Assembly: GCA_023703655.1 (NCBI GenBank)
Contig: CP097973.1
Coordinates: 664,170-728,169, forward strand
Direction of reading: 5' to 3'
From: SAR86 cluster bacterium
GTDB lineage: Bacteria > Pseudomonadota > Gammaproteobacteria > Magnimaribacterales > D2472
Length of the DNA: 64,000 nt
Position numbers and translations under genes: made by a program. Each line of letters begins with the position of its first letter. The stretch's first letter is position 1. Below, one piece after another: positions 8,491 through 18,031 of this stretch. The notes below the pieces were generated by a model. The model made no database searches. It saw nothing but the letters and a program-made list of their open reading frames with translations, and was not told the origin of the DNA.

Positions 8491-9343
8491 TAAAAAGATC
8501 ACAATAGCAATTCAAAGCAAAGGTAGGCTTTATGAAGAAAGTAAAAAATTGCTTTCTAATTCAGGTATATCGTTTAGGATAATTGAAAACAGACTTCTAA
8601 CTCGAGCTTCAAATGTTAATGTTGATATACTTCAAGTCCGGGATGATGACATACCATCATTAGTATCTAATAAAGTTGCTGATTTAGGCATCGTTGGTAA
8701 AAATCTCCTCGACGAACAATTAGCTGGTGATAAATCACTATCAGTAAAAGAAATAATTAACCTTGGTTTTTCAAAGTGTAAGTTATGTTTTGCAAAACCA
8801 AAGGATTCAACTACTGAATCGCTTAATAATAAAATTATCGCATCTTCATATCCAAATTTAGTTAATCAGTATCTTAAACAAAACAAAATTAAAGCTGATG
8901 TAATTAAAATTAATGGGTCTGTTGAATTAACACCTTACATAGGTATTGCAGATTATATTTGTGACTTAGTGTCTTCAGGAGCGACACTTGAAGCAAATAA
9001 TTTGGAAGCTACAGAAACACTTATGGAATCTGAGGCTGTTTTAATCTCTAGCAATGATGTTGATGATACAAATTTTTTTGATTTGGTGAATAGATTTAAA
9101 GGAGTTATTAATGCAAAAGACTCAAAATACGTGATGTTGAATTGTGATGAATCTAATATTAAAAAAATATGTTCACTGCTACCAGGTTCTGAATCTCCAA
9201 CAATTATTCCACTTGAACAAAAGAATAAATTTGCTATTCATGCGTTATGTAAAGAACCAGTCTTTTGGGAGACGATGGAAGAATTAAAAGAGAATGGTGC
9301 TTCTTCAGTATTAGTTTTACCCGTAGAAAAAATCCTTAATTAA
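8483..9343 (+). CDS. hisG: ATP phosphoribosyltransferase, long form
   Basis: Catalyses the first step of histidine synthesis, joining ATP and PRPP. At 286 aa it is the long, hexameric form with the C-terminal regulatory ACT-like domain, so it should not need HisZ and should be inhibited by histidine. Recognisable: IAIQSKGRLYEESKKLL, VRDDDIPSLV, DLGIVGKNLL, the PRPP-binding region ICDLVSSGATLEANNL, and the regulatory-domain end FWETMEELKENGASSVLVLP. The start overlaps the TrpR-like gene by 8 bases, implying translational coupling and placing hisG under the same promoter. Confidence 0.95.
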   Translation: MFNKKITIAIQSKGRLYEESKKLLSNSGISFRIIENRLLTRASNVNVDILQVRDDDIPSLVSNKVADLGIVGKNLLDEQLAGDKSLSVKEIINLGFSKCKLCFAKPKDSTTESLNNKIIASSYPNLVNQYLKQNKIKADVIKINGSVELTPYIGIADYICDLVSSGATLEANNLEATETLMESEAVLISSNDVDDTNFFDLVNRFKGVINAKDSKYVMLNCDESNIKKICSLLPGSESPTIIPLEQKNKFAIHALCKEPVFWETMEELKENGASSVLVLPVEKILN

Positions 9344-9347
9344 TTAA

Positions 9348-11219
9348 ATGAAAATTATTAACACTGCCAAGAATAAAAAACCAATTCAATGGTTTTGTGA
9401 CGTTAAAAGTGATCAATCAGTTATTAAAAAATTGTTAGATTATAAAGATATCATTAACAGCAAAGGTACCAATGGAATCAAAAAAGTAAATTCTCTGCTA
9501 AATATAGAGTCACCAAGATCTTTTAAAGTTAGCAAAATTGAAATTAAAAATGCTGGAAAAAATCTATCTGATGAAATAAAAGCATCAATTTTAGAAGCAG
9601 CAGGTAACATTGAAAAAATTTGTCAGATTGAAAAAAGTAAACTTATATATGATGTCATTGAAACAACAAAGGGCATAAAAATATGGAAAGAGTTTAGACC
9701 GATAGGCACTGTTGGTTTATATGTGCCAGGTGGTGAAACACCATTAATATCTTCTTTATTAATGCAGTTAATTCCTGCAAAGATTGCTGAATGTAAAAAC
9801 ATTGTTATATGCACCCCACCCAATAAAGAAGGAAAAGTAGCTGAAGAAATTCTTTGGATTGCCAAAAGATACAATATTTCAAAAGTATATAAAGTTGGTG
9901 GATCACAAGCAATTTTTGCAATGGCTTATGGAAATACACTTATACCAAAAGTTGAAAAAATATTCGGTCCGGGCAATCAATATGTAAATTTAGCTAAACA
10001 AATTGTAACTGATGAAGTTGATATTGACTTACCAGCTGGGCCTAGTGAAGTGATGGTAGTTTCTAACTCAGAAGAAGATTATGACATCATTGCAGCAGAT
10101 TTATTATCACAATTGGAGCATGGAACAGACTCTAAAGCATTTTTATTGTCAAATAATATAAAACTAATTAATAAAGTACAAAAAGCTGTCCAGGATCAGG
10201 CTAGAAAATTAACAAGAAAAAAAATTCTCCAGAAAAGTCTTGATAATCTATTATTAATCAAAACAAAATCTAAGAAAGATACTATTAAGTTAATCAATGA
10301 ATGTGCGCCTGAGCATTTAATTTTATTTGATGATAATTATTCCTCCCTACTCCCATTTATTGAAAATGCTGGGTCTATTTTTTGTGGTAAATATAGTCCA
10401 GAGTCATTTGGTGATTATGCGTCAGGCACTAATCATGTTTTACCAACCAATGGAAAAGCAACAACTAAATCAGGCTTAGGAATAAAAGATTTTGGCAAGC
10501 AAATATCTGTTCAGACATCTACAAGTGAAGGTTTTCAAAATTTATCAGAAACTGTTTTGAATTTATCTAAAGCAGAGAAACTTGATGCACATACTAATTC
10601 TGTTTCCATTCGAAATAGACTTATTAATAAGAACTTTGTTAAAAGAAAATCACTAAAAATTAGAAATACTAATGAGACTAAAATTTTTATCAGCTTAAAT
10701 CTTGATGGAACTGGAAACAGTTCTATTAATACAGGAATTAAGTATTTTGATCATTTGCTTGAGCAATTTGCTAAGCATGGAAAATTTGATCTAATGCTTG
10801 ATTGTCAAGGAGATCTTGAAATTGATGAACATCATTCTATTGAGGATATTGCAATTACGCTAGGGGAAGCAATATTTGAAGCTTTAGGTTCTAGGACAGG
10901 TATCAAAAGATATGCAAATAATGAGGTGTTAGTAATGGATGAGGTAAAATCATCTATTAGTATTGATCTATCAACACGAAGATATTTATCATTTAAGACA
11001 TCTAAGCTTAGGGAAAAAGTTGGTGAATTTCCATCTGAAATGTTTAAACATTTTTTTATCAGTCTCATAAATGGCGCTGCAATGACATGTCACATTGAGA
11101 CAAAAGGCGAAAATTCTCATCACATACTTGAGGCAACTTTTAAAAATTTTGGTAGAGCTTTATGTGACGCAGTTACAATCGAAACAAATCAAGCTTCTTC
11201 AACAAAAGGTATTTTATGA
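9348..11219 (+). CDS. hisDB: Fused histidinol dehydrogenase - imidazoleglycerol-phosphate dehydratase (HisD-HisB)
   Basis: One 623-aa frame carries two histidine enzymes. Residues 1 to ~425 are HisD (last two steps, histidinol to histidine): RPIGTVGLYVPGG, GPGNQYVNLAKQ, zinc and active-site blocks LEHGTDS, ECAPEHLIL and GTNHVLPT. Residues ~432-623 are the HisB dehydratase domain: DEHHSIED and SHHILEATFK metal-binding motifs and a typical SSTKG end. The linker is only a few residues (RNRLINKNFVKRK). In E. coli the dehydratase is instead fused to histidinol-phosphatase, which is absent here, as is hisC. It lies 4 bases after hisG and overlaps hisH by 4. No frameshift signature is visible at the junction. 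Confidence 0.9.
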   Translation: MKIINTAKNKKPIQWFCDVKSDQSVIKKLLDYKDIINSKGTNGIKKVNSLLNIESPRSFKVSKIEIKNAGKNLSDEIKASILEAAGNIEKICQIEKSKLIYDVIETTKGIKIWKEFRPIGTVGLYVPGGETPLISSLLMQLIPAKIAECKNIVICTPPNKEGKVAEEILWIAKRYNISKVYKVGGSQAIFAMAYGNTLIPKVEKIFGPGNQYVNLAKQIVTDEVDIDLPAGPSEVMVVSNSEEDYDIIAADLLSQLEHGTDSKAFLLSNNIKLINKVQKAVQDQARKLTRKKILQKSLDNLLLIKTKSKKDTIKLINECAPEHLILFDDNYSSLLPFIENAGSIFCGKYSPESFGDYASGTNHVLPTNGKATTKSGLGIKDFGKQISVQTSTSEGFQNLSETVLNLSKAEKLDAHTNSVSIRNRLINKNFVKRKSLKIRNTNETKIFISLNLDGTGNSSINTGIKYFDHLLEQFAKHGKFDLMLDCQGDLEIDEHHSIEDIAITLGEAIFEALGSRTGIKRYANNEVLVMDEVKSSISIDLSTRRYLSFKTSKLREKVGEFPSEMFKHFFISLINGAAMTCHIETKGENSHHILEATFKNFGRALCDAVTIETNQASSTKGIL

Positions 11220-11788
11220 GTATTGTTATTGTTGATTCAGGTGGTGCAAATTTAACATCTATTAAGAATGCTTTTGAAAAAATTTCAAGTCAAGCAGTAG
11301 TTTCAATAGATGAAAATATTATTAGTAATGCAGACTATGTCATATTGCCTGGAGTGGGTAGTGCTCAAATGGTAATGCAGTCACTTATTTCAAATAATCT
11401 CGTAAATGTAATCAAATCACTAACTCAACCAGTACTGGGCATATGCGTTGGAATGCAAATATTATTTAATTCCTCAGAAGAACAAAACTGTAAATGTCTT
11501 GGATTAATTAATGATGATATAAAAAAGTTCAATTTGCCAAAAGATAAAGCTGTGCCACATATGGGATGGAATAAAGTGATATTTGAGAGTGAGCAACTGC
11601 TAAGTAATTACTATTATTTTGCTAATAGTTACTATGCTCCAATCACTAAGGATACAACCGGTATATGTGAATATGGAATTGAATTTAGTGCTACAGTGCA
11701 AAAAGATAATTTTTTTGGATGTCAATTTCATCCGGAAAAATCCTCAAACTCAGGAATTAAATTTATTCAAAATTTTCTTAAATATTAA
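11216..11788 (+). CDS. hisH: Imidazole glycerol phosphate synthase, glutamine amidotransferase subunit
   Basis: Releases ammonia from glutamine and passes it to HisF. 190 aa, class I amidotransferase fold: oxyanion region ILPGVGSAQM, nucleophile cysteine in LGICVGMQILF, and catalytic His-Glu in FHPEKS near the C-terminus. The PHMGWNK block is typical of HisH. The ATG overlaps the hisDB stop (ATGA) and its own stop overlaps the hisA start (TAATG), so translation is probably coupled through the operon. Confidence 0.95.
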   Translation: MSIVIVDSGGANLTSIKNAFEKISSQAVVSIDENIISNADYVILPGVGSAQMVMQSLISNNLVNVIKSLTQPVLGICVGMQILFNSSEEQNCKCLGLINDDIKKFNLPKDKAVPHMGWNKVIFESEQLLSNYYYFANSYYAPITKDTTGICEYGIEFSATVQKDNFFGCQFHPEKSSNSGIKFIQNFLKY

Positions 11789-12507
11789 TGAAATTATTGC
11801 CAGCAATCGATATTTATAAAGGTAAATGTGTGAGATTAGAAAAGGGTGAATTTCAAAAGTCTGTAATCTACAACTCATGTCCATTTGATCAAGCAAAAAA
11901 ATTTGTCTCTCATGGTTTTAACACACTGCATATTATTGATTTAGATGGAGCAAAAAAAGGTACTCTGATAAATCTCAAGATATTAAAAAAAATCATGAAC
12001 ATCCCAAATCTTTCAGTTCAGTTTGGTGGTGGTATTAGAGACATTGCAATAATGCAGAAACTGTTTTCAATTGGTATGGATAAATTAATAATTGGAACAT
12101 CAATATTTAAAAAAGACTTTCTTAAGAAAGTGTGTGAAAACTTTGAGCCAAATAAAATAATTCTTGCGTTAGATTTCAAATTGTTAAATGAGCAACCAAT
12201 TATTATGAAAAATGGATGGCAACAAGATTCTAAGGTTAATTTATTTGAGTTTATAGAAAATACTAATCATTTTGATAATTTACTTATTACAGACATATCA
12301 GTTGATGGAATGTTATCAGGACCAAATTTAAAGATGTATAGAAAGCTAATAAGATGTTTTCCTAATAAACATATCATTGCCTCTGGTGGTATTGCTGATT
12401 TAGATGATTTGAAGGCGTTATCCAAAATTAATGTTAAAACCACAGTCATAGGCAAAGCAATTTATGAAAATAAAATATCTCTAAGTGAGCTAAAGAATGT
12501 TAGCTAA
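11788..12507 (+). CDS. hisA: Phosphoribosylformimino-5-aminoimidazole carboxamide ribotide isomerase
   Basis: Amadori isomerase acting before the HisH/HisF step. 239-aa beta/alpha barrel starting [17 protein letters not shown], with the general-acid/base aspartate in PAIDIYKG and the partner aspartate in [16 protein letters not shown]; phosphate-binding loops QFGGGIRD and IASGGIAD are both present. Starts on the last base of the hisH stop codon and overlaps hisF by 11 bases. Confidence 0.95.
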   Translation: MKLLPAIDIYKGKCVRLEKGEFQKSVIYNSCPFDQAKKFVSHGFNTLHIIDLDGAKKGTLINLKILKKIMNIPNLSVQFGGGIRDIAIMQKLFSIGMDKLIIGTSIFKKDFLKKVCENFEPNKIILALDFKLLNEQPIIMKNGWQQDSKVNLFEFIENTNHFDNLLITDISVDGMLSGPNLKMYRKLIRCFPNKHIIASGGIADLDDLKALSKINVKTTVIGKAIYENKISLSELKNVS

Positions 12508-13270
12508 AAGAATTATCCCATGTCTAGATGTCAAAGATGGAAAGGTAGTAAAAGGAGTAAAGTTTGATAATCATGAGATTGTTGGAGATATTATTGAGTT
12601 GGCAAGCCGATATTCAAATGATGGTGCAGATGAACTAGTTTTCTATGATATTTCTGCCAGTACAAAAAATGAAGTAGTTAAAAATAAATGGGTTGAATTA
12701 GTAGCTAGAGAAATAAATATTCCTTTTTGTGTTGCAGGCGGAATCAAAACGTTAAACATAGCTGAAAGAGTACTAAATCTTGGAGCAGATAAAATTTCAA
12801 TTAACACCCCTGCTCTTCAAGATCCAGAATTAATTACTAATCTTGCAAATGCATTTGGATCACAATGTGTGGTAGTAGGAGTAGATAGTTTTTATGATGG
12901 AAATAAGTATAGCGTATATGCAAAAACTGGTGACCCAAAAACAAAGTATAAAACCACTAAAGATACAGTTTCTTGGGTAAAAGAGGCTCAAGAAAGAGGT
13001 GCTGGCGAAATTGTATTAAATTGTATTAATCAGGACGGCGTCAGAAAAGGCTATGACTTAGAACAACTAAGTTTGATAAGAAAACAAATTAGTATTCCTT
13101 TAATTGCCTCTGGAGGAGCTGGAAAAAAAGAAGATTTTTTAGATGTATTTGAAAATAATTGTGTTGACGGCGCACTTGCTGCAAGTATTTTTCATAAAAA
13201 AATAATCTCAATTGGAGAAGTTAAAAAATTCTTAATAGATAATGGAGTGAATATTAGAAATGGAAACTAA
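12497..13270 (+). CDS. hisF: Imidazole glycerol phosphate synthase cyclase subunit
   Basis: Forms imidazole glycerol phosphate and AICAR using ammonia from HisH. 257 aa barrel opening with [20 protein letters not shown]; the catalytic aspartates are in PCLDVKDG and in the LNCINQDG region. FCVAGGIKT and LIASGGAG are the phosphate loops. One difference from most HisF is [13 protein letters not shown] where LTSMDRDGTKSGY is usual, so the second catalytic Asp is still in place (NQDG) with altered neighbours. Overlaps hisA and hisI by 11 bases each. Confidence 0.95.
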   Translation: MLAKRIIPCLDVKDGKVVKGVKFDNHEIVGDIIELASRYSNDGADELVFYDISASTKNEVVKNKWVELVAREINIPFCVAGGIKTLNIAERVLNLGADKISINTPALQDPELITNLANAFGSQCVVVGVDSFYDGNKYSVYAKTGDPKTKYKTTKDTVSWVKEAQERGAGEIVLNCINQDGVRKGYDLEQLSLIRKQISIPLIASGGAGKKEDFLDVFENNCVDGALAASIFHKKIISIGEVKKFLIDNGVNIRNGN

Positions 13271-13850
13271 AAAATTAAATTGGTCAAAAGGCAATGGTTT
13301 GTTGCCTGCAATCATTCAAGACTTTAATTCAAAAGATATTCTGATGTTAGGTTTTATGAATGAAGAAGCACTTGAAAGAACATTATCAGAAAATAAAGTA
13401 ACCTTTTTTAGTAGAACTCAAGATAAATTATGGCGTAAAGGAGATACTTCAGGTAATTCGTTATGCGTTAAAGATATCGCTATAGATTGTGATAAAGACA
13501 CGATTCTTGTGCAGGCCATTAATGATGGTCCCACTTGTCATGAGGGTTCATATTCTTGCTTTGGAGAACAGATGTTTTCATTACAAAAGCTAGAAAAAAT
13601 TATCTCAGATAAATCTATTGCTGATCCTCAATCGTCTTATACAGCATCACTTATCAAGAAAGGAACTGCAGAGATTGCAAAAAAAGTAAATGAAGAAGCT
13701 GGTGAGACATCAATATCAGCAGTATCAAAAGATGGAAGAATTGAAGAAGAAGCTGCAGACCTTATGTATCACTTATTAGTATTGTTATATGATGCTGGTT
13801 CTAACTTAAATGAGGTTATTAAAGTTTTAGAAAACAGAGCTGAAATATAA
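13260..13850 (+). CDS. hisI: Bifunctional phosphoribosyl-AMP cyclohydrolase / phosphoribosyl-ATP pyrophosphatase
   Basis: HisIE fusion of 196 aa performing steps 2 and 3 of histidine synthesis. The cyclohydrolase part (~1-105) has [29 protein letters not shown], zinc and metal residues in DCDKDTILV and GPTCHEG. The pyrophosphatase part (~110-196) has [10 protein letters not shown] and the metal-binding EEAGE and EEAADLMYH motifs. Last gene of the operon; it ends 4 bases before the convergent symporter gene, with no room for a separate terminator. Confidence 0.95.
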   Translation: METKKLNWSKGNGLLPAIIQDFNSKDILMLGFMNEEALERTLSENKVTFFSRTQDKLWRKGDTSGNSLCVKDIAIDCDKDTILVQAINDGPTCHEGSYSCFGEQMFSLQKLEKIISDKSIADPQSSYTASLIKKGTAEIAKKVNEEAGETSISAVSKDGRIEEEAADLMYHLLVLLYDAGSNLNEVIKVLENRAEI

Positions 13851-13854
13851 AACT

Positions 13855-15504
13855 TTATGTTTTTTGAATCTGATATTCATCAACATCTTGCTTCATAACT
13901 TTTCGTAAAACAAATATGGCTATCAGGTTTGGGATGGAAACCAGTGCAACAACTACATAGGCAATGTTCCAAACAACCTCAGTATCAATTACAGCTGCTA
14001 AAATAAAACAAATGACATAAATATTTCGATACCAAAATACTCCTTTTTCTCCAAATACGTAAGCAGTTGATCTGTCACCATAATAGCACCATGCTATTGC
14101 AGTAGAGAAAGCAAACAATAACAAAGCAATTGCAACTAAATATCCACCATACTCTCTTAAAGAACCTTGGGAAAAGGCTTTTGCAGTCAACTCAGCAGAA
14201 TCAATTAAAGATTTTCCAGTAATCTCATACCCTCTTTCTACCAAATCACCCTGATCTACAATGAGTGTACCGTTTACTGGGAGATTATCACGATAAAATT
14301 TGATATCTTCTGCAACAGATCTTTTATGTATGATAGTAACGTTATTAGATACTAATTCTCCACCTTCAATAACTATTTCACCACTGTACTCTGATATAGT
14401 TGAAGACATGCCTTGAACGAATCTCGTAAGTTGCTCTACGTCACTAGCTTCAGAATCATTATATAGACCAGCAACAATTTTCATTGATGTGCGATCAAAT
14501 GTATTCTCAAACTTTTGTGTCCAAACTCCACTGGATAAAATCACTAGAGCTGTAACACTACAAACAACAATAGTATCTATAAATGGCTCTAATATAGATA
14601 CAACCCCTTGATCTACTGAATTTTTTGTTTTTGATGAGGCATGAGCAATAGGTGATGATCCTTGGCCAGCTTCATTTGAATATAAGCCTCTCGCCACTCC
14701 ATATTTTAAACTCATTGCAAAACTTGCACCTAAAAATCCACCAACTGCTGCAGAACCAGTGAAAACCTGAGTAAAAATAGCATTAAATGATGGAATAATA
14801 TTCTGGTAGTTTTCTACAAGAATTATTAATGCGCCTCCAAAATATATGATACCCATAATTGGAATAATTTTACTTGCTACTGCGGCTATTCTAGTGATGC
14901 CACCTATAATGATCACCCAGAGTAACCCACCCAATATTAGACCAGTCATTAATTTTGGGACGGAAAACTCAGTTTCCATAACATTAGCAATGTTATTAAT
15001 TTGAGGCATATTTCCTGATCCAATTGCACAAATCATCATTAATAATGAAAATAGTATTGCCACCCACTTCATGTTCAGGCCCTGTTCAATGTAATACATT
15101 GGCCCACCTGAGATCGAACCATCCTTCAATGTAGTTCTAAATTTATGAGCCAGCGTTACTTCAACAAACTTTGTTGTCATTCCAAAAATAGCAGTTATCC
15201 ACATCCAGAAAATAGCTGCAGGACCGCCTGTCCATATTGCTAGAGCAACACCACCAATGTTTCCAGTTCCGATGGCCCCAGACATAGCAGTGGTAAGAGC
15301 CTGAAAAGGAGTAGTTTCACCTTTGGTATCATCTTGGTCATATTTACCAGTTACTATTCTCCATCCATGACGAAAAAATCTAAATTGAGGAAAATTTAAA
15401 TAAACTGTAAAAAATATCCCAGTACCGATCAAAAGGGCTGGGAACCACCACGATCCGCTGAGATTTGAATCCAGCAGTTTAAGAAATTCATTAAATTCAA
15501 CCAT
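13855..15504 (-). CDS. Sodium:alanine symporter (AGCS family) with a long extra loop
   Basis: Na+-coupled amino-acid importer, about ten membrane helices. Family blocks: FRHGWRIVTGKY, the AMSGAIGTGNIGGVALAI region, GGPMYYIEQGLNMKW, YSNEAGQGSSPIAHA and FAFSTAIAWCYYGDRS. At 549 aa it is longer than typical members (~450-480) because of a ~100-residue hydrophilic stretch at ~329-437, between SSGVW and the helix beginning GGYLVAIALLLFA. Transported substrate likely alanine, glycine or similar. It follows the glutaredoxin gene by 2 bases and is convergent with the his operon. No glycine riboswitch is visible upstream. Confidence 0.9.
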   Translation of the reverse strand: MVEFNEFLKLLDSNLSGSWWFPALLIGTGIFFTVYLNFPQFRFFRHGWRIVTGKYDQDDTKGETTPFQALTTAMSGAIGTGNIGGVALAIWTGGPAAIFWMWITAIFGMTTKFVEVTLAHKFRTTLKDGSISGGPMYYIEQGLNMKWVAILFSLLMMICAIGSGNMPQINNIANVMETEFSVPKLMTGLILGGLLWVIIIGGITRIAAVASKIIPIMGIIYFGGALIILVENYQNIIPSFNAIFTQVFTGSAAVGGFLGASFAMSLKYGVARGLYSNEAGQGSSPIAHASSKTKNSVDQGVVSILEPFIDTIVVCSVTALVILSSGVWTQKFENTFDRTSMKIVAGLYNDSEASDVEQLTRFVQGMSSTISEYSGEIVIEGGELVSNNVTIIHKRSVAEDIKFYRDNLPVNGTLIVDQGDLVERGYEITGKSLIDSAELTAKAFSQGSLREYGGYLVAIALLLFAFSTAIAWCYYGDRSTAYVFGEKGVFWYRNIYVICFILAAVIDTEVVWNIAYVVVALVSIPNLIAIFVLRKVMKQDVDEYQIQKT

Positions 15505-15506
15505 AA

Positions 15507-15740
15507 TTATTTACTTTCAAACCAAACTACAAGGTCTTGATATCCACCAATGTGTTCACTATTTATAAAAATCTGTGGCATAGTTCTAGCATTAGGATTT
15601 CGTTGAAGAAGTTCCGATAAAATATTTGGTTCTTCTGTATTATAATCTTTAAATACTATGTTTTTCGATTTAAATAATAATTTTGCTTTATCGCAAAAGC
15701 TACAATTTGATTTTGAATATATTTCTACGTCGTACTCCAC
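15507..15740 (-). CDS. Dithiol glutaredoxin
   Basis: 77-aa thioredoxin-fold reductant with active site CSFC in SKSNCSFCDKAKLLF and the cis-proline loop RTMPQIFINSEHIGG, which binds glutathione. Shortest form of the GrxC/NrdH type. GTG start. It is the first gene of a transcript with the downstream symporter, 2 bases apart; no functional link between them is obvious. Confidence 0.85.
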   Translation of the reverse strand: MEYDVEIYSKSNCSFCDKAKLLFKSKNIVFKDYNTEEPNILSELLQRNPNARTMPQIFINSEHIGGYQDLVVWFESK

Positions 15741-15758
15741 AGATTAATTATAAATGAA

Positions 15759-16526
15759 ATGAAAATATTTGAGCTAAAAAATAAATGTGTTCTAGTAACT
15801 GGATCTTCAAAAGGTATTGGTAAATCTGTTGCTGCACAATGTGCTTATGCTGGAGCTAAGGTAATTATATCAAGTAGAAAGATAAATGCCTGTGAAGAAA
15901 CTGCAAATGAAATTAATAGCAATGTTGGAGACGAAGTTGCTTTTCCAATTCAAGCAAATATAGGTGATAAAACTCAACTTGAAAATCTTGTTAATGAAGC
16001 TCGAGAGAAAATTGGCAAAATTGATGTTCTTGTTTGCAATGCAGCTACAAACCCATTCCTAGGATCATCTCTTGATATACCAGAAGAAGCATTCGATAAG
16101 ATAATTAATAACAATATTAAGTCTAATCATTTATTGGCTAATCTTGTATTACCTGAAATGATAAAAAGAAAAGATGGAGTCATTATTATAATTTCGAGTA
16201 TTAGTGGATTTAAAGGGAATGAAATTCTTGGTACTTATGCTATGACTAAAGCTGCAGATATGGCTTTAGCCAGAAATCTAGCAGTTGAATTTGGAAAGCA
16301 CAACATCAGAAGTAATACTATCGCTCCAGGTTTAATAAAAACTGATATGGCTAAAGCGATTTGGGATAATCCAGATACACTTAAAACGTTCACAGAAACA
16401 AATCCTATGTTAAGAATTGGTGAGCCTGATGAAATTGGAGGAATTGCTGTTATGCTTGCCTCAGATGCTGGAAGATATATTAATGGACACACAATTGTTG
16501 CTGACGGTGGCGCAACTATTAAATAA
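15759..16526 (+). CDS. Short-chain dehydrogenase/reductase, 255 aa
   Basis: Classical SDR: cofactor loop VTGSSKGIGKSVA near residue 13, NAATN after the fourth strand, catalytic Ser in IIISSISG and catalytic Tyr/Lys in TYAMTKAA. The C-terminal INGHTIVADGGATIK end is typical of 3-oxoacyl-ACP-reductase-like members of broad substrate range. An arginine (SSRK) after strand two suggests NADP(H). Transcribed alone; it begins 18 bases after the divergent glutaredoxin start and its stop codon abuts that of holB. Substrate unknown. Confidence 0.8.
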   Translation: MKIFELKNKCVLVTGSSKGIGKSVAAQCAYAGAKVIISSRKINACEETANEINSNVGDEVAFPIQANIGDKTQLENLVNEAREKIGKIDVLVCNAATNPFLGSSLDIPEEAFDKIINNNIKSNHLLANLVLPEMIKRKDGVIIIISSISGFKGNEILGTYAMTKAADMALARNLAVEFGKHNIRSNTIAPGLIKTDMAKAIWDNPDTLKTFTETNPMLRIGEPDEIGGIAVMLASDAGRYINGHTIVADGGATIK

Positions 16527-17438
16527 CTAATTTTCTTTAATGTGATGGAGCTTAGAAAGGAAATAGCCGATTCCTATCTGCTCATTTAGAGATTTAATAC
16601 TTAATAATCTACCTTTGTAATTTATCAAATGCGATGCGAATTGACTTAAATTTTGTAACTTCATTGAATCATATCTGTTAGTAGTAGAATTAGATGAATA
16701 GAATTGAGTATTTCTTCCAATTAACAAAATCACATAATCAATTAGATAATCGATTTTTTTGAGATATGGCATCTTTAGTTCTTTAAAAAAGCCTAACTGA
16801 TCAGCAAAAGATTGATTTGAATCCATAGTATTTAAAAAATTTTTGTAAGTATCCCTTTCACCATTATTAATGGCATTAATAATATCTTTAGGTGAAAAGT
16901 AAGATGGAAAATTAAAGATAGTTTCATCGTATCCCAATGATCTCAACCATTCGTTTATTTGAGTATAAGATAATGGAGATATGTTAATTTGTTGACATCT
17001 GCTATAAATTGTTGATAAAAGGGACTTAGGCCTGTTACTTATAAAAATAATATGGTTTTTTAAATTTATTTCCTCTGTAATTTTCAAAATACTATTTTGT
17101 GCTGGTTTATTCATTAAATTTGCATTATTTATCAATGCAACCTTTGACGGTGATGATGATGACGTTAAGCTCATAAACTCTATTAATTTTCTTCCCTCAT
17201 CCACTCCAATCAGATCATTCTCCTGATCAATAACTAATAAATCGGGATGGTTTCCACTCTTTACCAAACTACATTGATAGCAAGTATCACATCCTGTTTT
17301 TTCCTCGCAAAATATTTTTATAGTTCGCTCATATACTGTCTCGAATTTTCCATACCCAGCAGGGCCCTCAACAATTAATAAGTTTGGTAATTTACTTAGA
17401 TTAGTATGTAGTTTTTCTAGCCATGGATACGAGATCAT
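16527..17438 (-). CDS. holB: DNA polymerase III delta' subunit
   Basis: Clamp-loader subunit, 303 aa. AAA+ fold beginning with GPAGYGKFE where the P-loop lacks the final Ser/Thr, as expected for the non-hydrolysing delta' subunit. A zinc module (CEEKTGCDTCYQC, then NHPDL) follows, as does the SRC-like motif SRCQQINI. Overlaps the end of tmk by 4 bases, the common tmk-holB arrangement. Confidence 0.85.
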   Translation of the reverse strand: MISYPWLEKLHTNLSKLPNLLIVEGPAGYGKFETVYERTIKIFCEEKTGCDTCYQCSLVKSGNHPDLLVIDQENDLIGVDEGRKLIEFMSLTSSSSPSKVALINNANLMNKPAQNSILKITEEINLKNHIIFISNRPKSLLSTIYSRCQQINISPLSYTQINEWLRSLGYDETIFNFPSYFSPKDIINAINNGERDTYKNFLNTMDSNQSFADQLGFFKELKMPYLKKIDYLIDYVILLIGRNTQFYSSNSTTNRYDSMKLQNLSQFASHLINYKGRLLSIKSLNEQIGIGYFLSKLHHIKEN

Positions 17439-18025
17439 ATTGAATTTACCAAATCTATAATTTGATTGTGAATATTTTTTTCTGTTTGCTGAGCATCAAT
17501 TATCTTGACGTAATCATATCTATCGGCAAGAGCAACATAACCATTTTTTACTTTTGTAAAAAAATTATTGCCTGAATTTTCGATCCGATCTTTTTCATCA
17601 TGCCTTTTACGCTCAAAACCCTTTGATGGTTCAATATCTAGAACTATTGTTAGATTAGGTTCAGGACATTCTGTAATTTTTATGAGATTGTATATTTTGT
17701 CTAGCGATATTCCTCTACCATATCCTTGATAAGCCAAAGATGCATGAAAATATCTATCAAGAACAATAAACTCAGAATCCGATTTTTTAATAAGGTTGTT
17801 AACCATCTCTGCTCTAGCAGAAAACATCAATAATAACTCTGTCATTGACGATAAAGTGATTTCATTTGAGAGTAAAACTTTTCTAATCATTTCCCCACCA
17901 GGGGTTGAACCAGGCTCTCTAAGCAAAGTGCATGTAATGTTATTTGAATCAAGATAATCCTTTAACAGATTAATCTGAGTAGTTTTACCCGCTCCCTCTA
18001 TCCCTTCAAAAGAAATTATTTTCAT
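17435..18025 (-). CDS. tmk: Thymidylate kinase
   Basis: Phosphorylates dTMP to dTDP. 196 aa with P-loop FEGIEGAGKTTQ, the LREPGSTPGGEMIR region, DR motif LDRYFHASLAYQG and a LID region ERKRHDEKDRIE. Sits between mltG (7 bases upstream) and holB (4-base overlap). Confidence 0.93.
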   Translation of the reverse strand: MKIISFEGIEGAGKTTQINLLKDYLDSNNITCTLLREPGSTPGGEMIRKVLLSNEITLSSMTELLLMFSARAEMVNNLIKKSDSEFIVLDRYFHASLAYQGYGRGISLDKIYNLIKITECPEPNLTIVLDIEPSKGFERKRHDEKDRIENSGNNFFTKVKNGYVALADRYDYVKIIDAQQTEKNIHNQIIDLVNSI

Positions 18026-18031
18026 TTAAAT

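Noticed and set aside
11619-11819. Second frame overlapping the hisH/hisA junction
   Set aside because: Both hisH and hisA are fully explained by the other frames.
16527-17438. holB P-loop without Ser/Thr taken as a damaged gene
   Set aside because: The delta' subunit normally does not bind or hydrolyse ATP, so the change is expected.
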